Source of the DNA: Flavobacteriales bacterium UBA7443
GTDB lineage: Bacteria > Bacteroidota > Bacteroidia > Flavobacteriales_D > Sanyastnellaceae
DNA length: 5,404 nucleotides
Assembly (NCBI GenBank): GCA_002477505.1
Contig: DLQB01000107.1
Span: 1 to 5,404 of the forward strand
Reading direction: 5' to 3'
Below, piece by piece: positions 4,883-5,404 of the stretch. A program made the position numbers and the translations under genes. Position 1 is the stretch's first letter, and each line of letters opens with the position of its first letter. The notes under the pieces are model-generated. The model did not search any database and had not been told where the DNA came from. It worked only from the letters and a program-made list of their open reading frames with translations.

Positions 4883-5404
4883 CTATTTTTCTTTCGTAGT
4901 TAAAAAGCTCAATACCAGCCAAGGCAGCACAAAAAGATCCGCGAGCACAGCGAAAAGCAAGGTGAGGGAAATGAGCACACCGATATAAAAGGTTCCCAAA
5001 AAGCTGCTGAGCGACAAAGTGATGAATCCTCCGCACAGGATAATGCTCGTGATGATGATGGCTTTTCCGGCCCCAATGAAGGATCGCTTCACGGCGTATG
5101 GGAGGCTGCGCCCTTTGGCCAATTGAAGCCGAAGCTTGCTGATGAAATGAATCGTATCATCAACGGCGATGCCAAAGGCGATGGTAAAGATGATGCTTGT
5201 TGAAAGCTTCAGATCAATGCCCGTCCAGCCCATTATTCCGGCAATGAGGAGCAAAGGGATGAAGTTGGGGATGAGACTAATGAAGACCATGGTCACGCTC
5301 CGAAACATCAGCCCTGCGATGAGGGCGACAATGAGAAACGCGATGCTCAACCCTTTGACCATATCTCCCGCCAATGACCCTACATTGATGTCGATGAGTT
5401 GAGC
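4883..5404 (-). CDS. RND-superfamily exporter (MMPL-like), C-terminal part (5'-truncated by window edge)
   Basis: The frame is open from the window edge (5404) to TAG at 4883-4885, giving 173 visible residues. A TTG at 5374 is an internal Leu codon, not a start; the ten codons before it are also coding. Five hydrophobic segments (about residues 18-37, 39-61, 68-90, 115-133 and 138-167) match the last five helices of the second membrane half of RND/MMPL transporters. Family hallmarks are IPNFIPLLLIAGIMGWTGID and the proton-relay-like GIAVDDTIHF (Asp82-Asp83), plus the closing LADLFVLPWLVLSF. Such COG1033-type proteins use the proton gradient to move lipids or other hydrophobic compounds; the substrate here is unknown. 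It ends in a short charged tail (TTKEK), and the glycosylasparaginase gene follows after 32 nt on the same strand. Confidence 0.9.
   Translation of the reverse strand, partial: AQLIDINVGSLAGDMVKGLSIAFLIVALIAGLMFRSVTMVFISLIPNFIPLLLIAGIMGWTGIDLKLSTSIIFTIAFGIAVDDTIHFISKLRLQLAKGRSLPYAVKRSFIGAGKAIIITSIILCGGFITLSLSSFLGTFYIGVLISLTLLFAVLADLFVLPWLVLSFLTTKEK

Noticed and set aside
4881..4905. Intrinsic terminator after the RND exporter gene
   Set aside because: Only a 5-bp AACTA/TAGTT stem with an 11-nt loop precedes the T-run, too weak to support the call.
4883..5374. RND gene starting at TTG 5374
   Set aside because: Ten further sense codons lie upstream to the window edge, and the family needs hundreds of residues before this point.

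Overview
The window looks like a piece of a Bacteroidota chromosome, most likely a Flavobacteriales (Cryomorphaceae/Schleiferiaceae-like) bacterium. This is an inference. It rests on three things: a huge secreted protein built from Cys/Asp-rich 'GC.D..ACNYD..AT.DDGSC' modules, which are common in marine and freshwater Flavobacteriales; a promoter of the Bacteroidota type (TTTG, 19-nt spacer, TAnnTTTG) and no Shine-Dalgarno sequences; and a secreted beta-propeller-like protein with a type IX secretion (T9SS)-like tail. GC content is about 50%. No phage, insertion sequence, CRISPR, tRNA or rRNA is visible.

Layout. Positions 2-1588 (+) hold the C-terminal 528 codons of a giant surface protein whose start lies before the window. 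It consists of a partial and then six complete 150-bp (50-residue) repeats, then diverged 24-residue modules, with two dockerin-like calcium-loop motifs, the second forming the C-terminus. A strong intrinsic terminator with a UUCG loop follows (1606-1647), and its T-tract overlaps the promoter of the next gene. Positions 1691-2905 (+) encode a 404-residue exported protein resembling DUF5074/YncE-type propellers.

The right half is on the minus strand and converges on the left half with only 12 nt between stop codons. In transcription order it holds the C-terminal part of an RND-superfamily (MMPL-like) membrane exporter (5404-4883, start outside the window), a Tat-exported glycosylasparaginase (4850-3828) and a UbiA-family prenyltransferase (3844-2918). 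The last two genes overlap by 17 nt, and 32 nt separate the first two, so the three may form one transcript.

How the genes work together. The two plus-strand genes both make exported proteins but have separate transcription signals. The minus-strand genes have no obvious shared pathway: one exports, one removes GlcNAc-Asn linkages in the periplasm, and one makes prenylated lipids or quinone precursors. I see no convincing new defence or mobile system. The most unusual object is the repeat protein: its 528 visible residues contain no Lys, Arg or His, and its repeats have a three-unit (450-bp) higher-order pattern.
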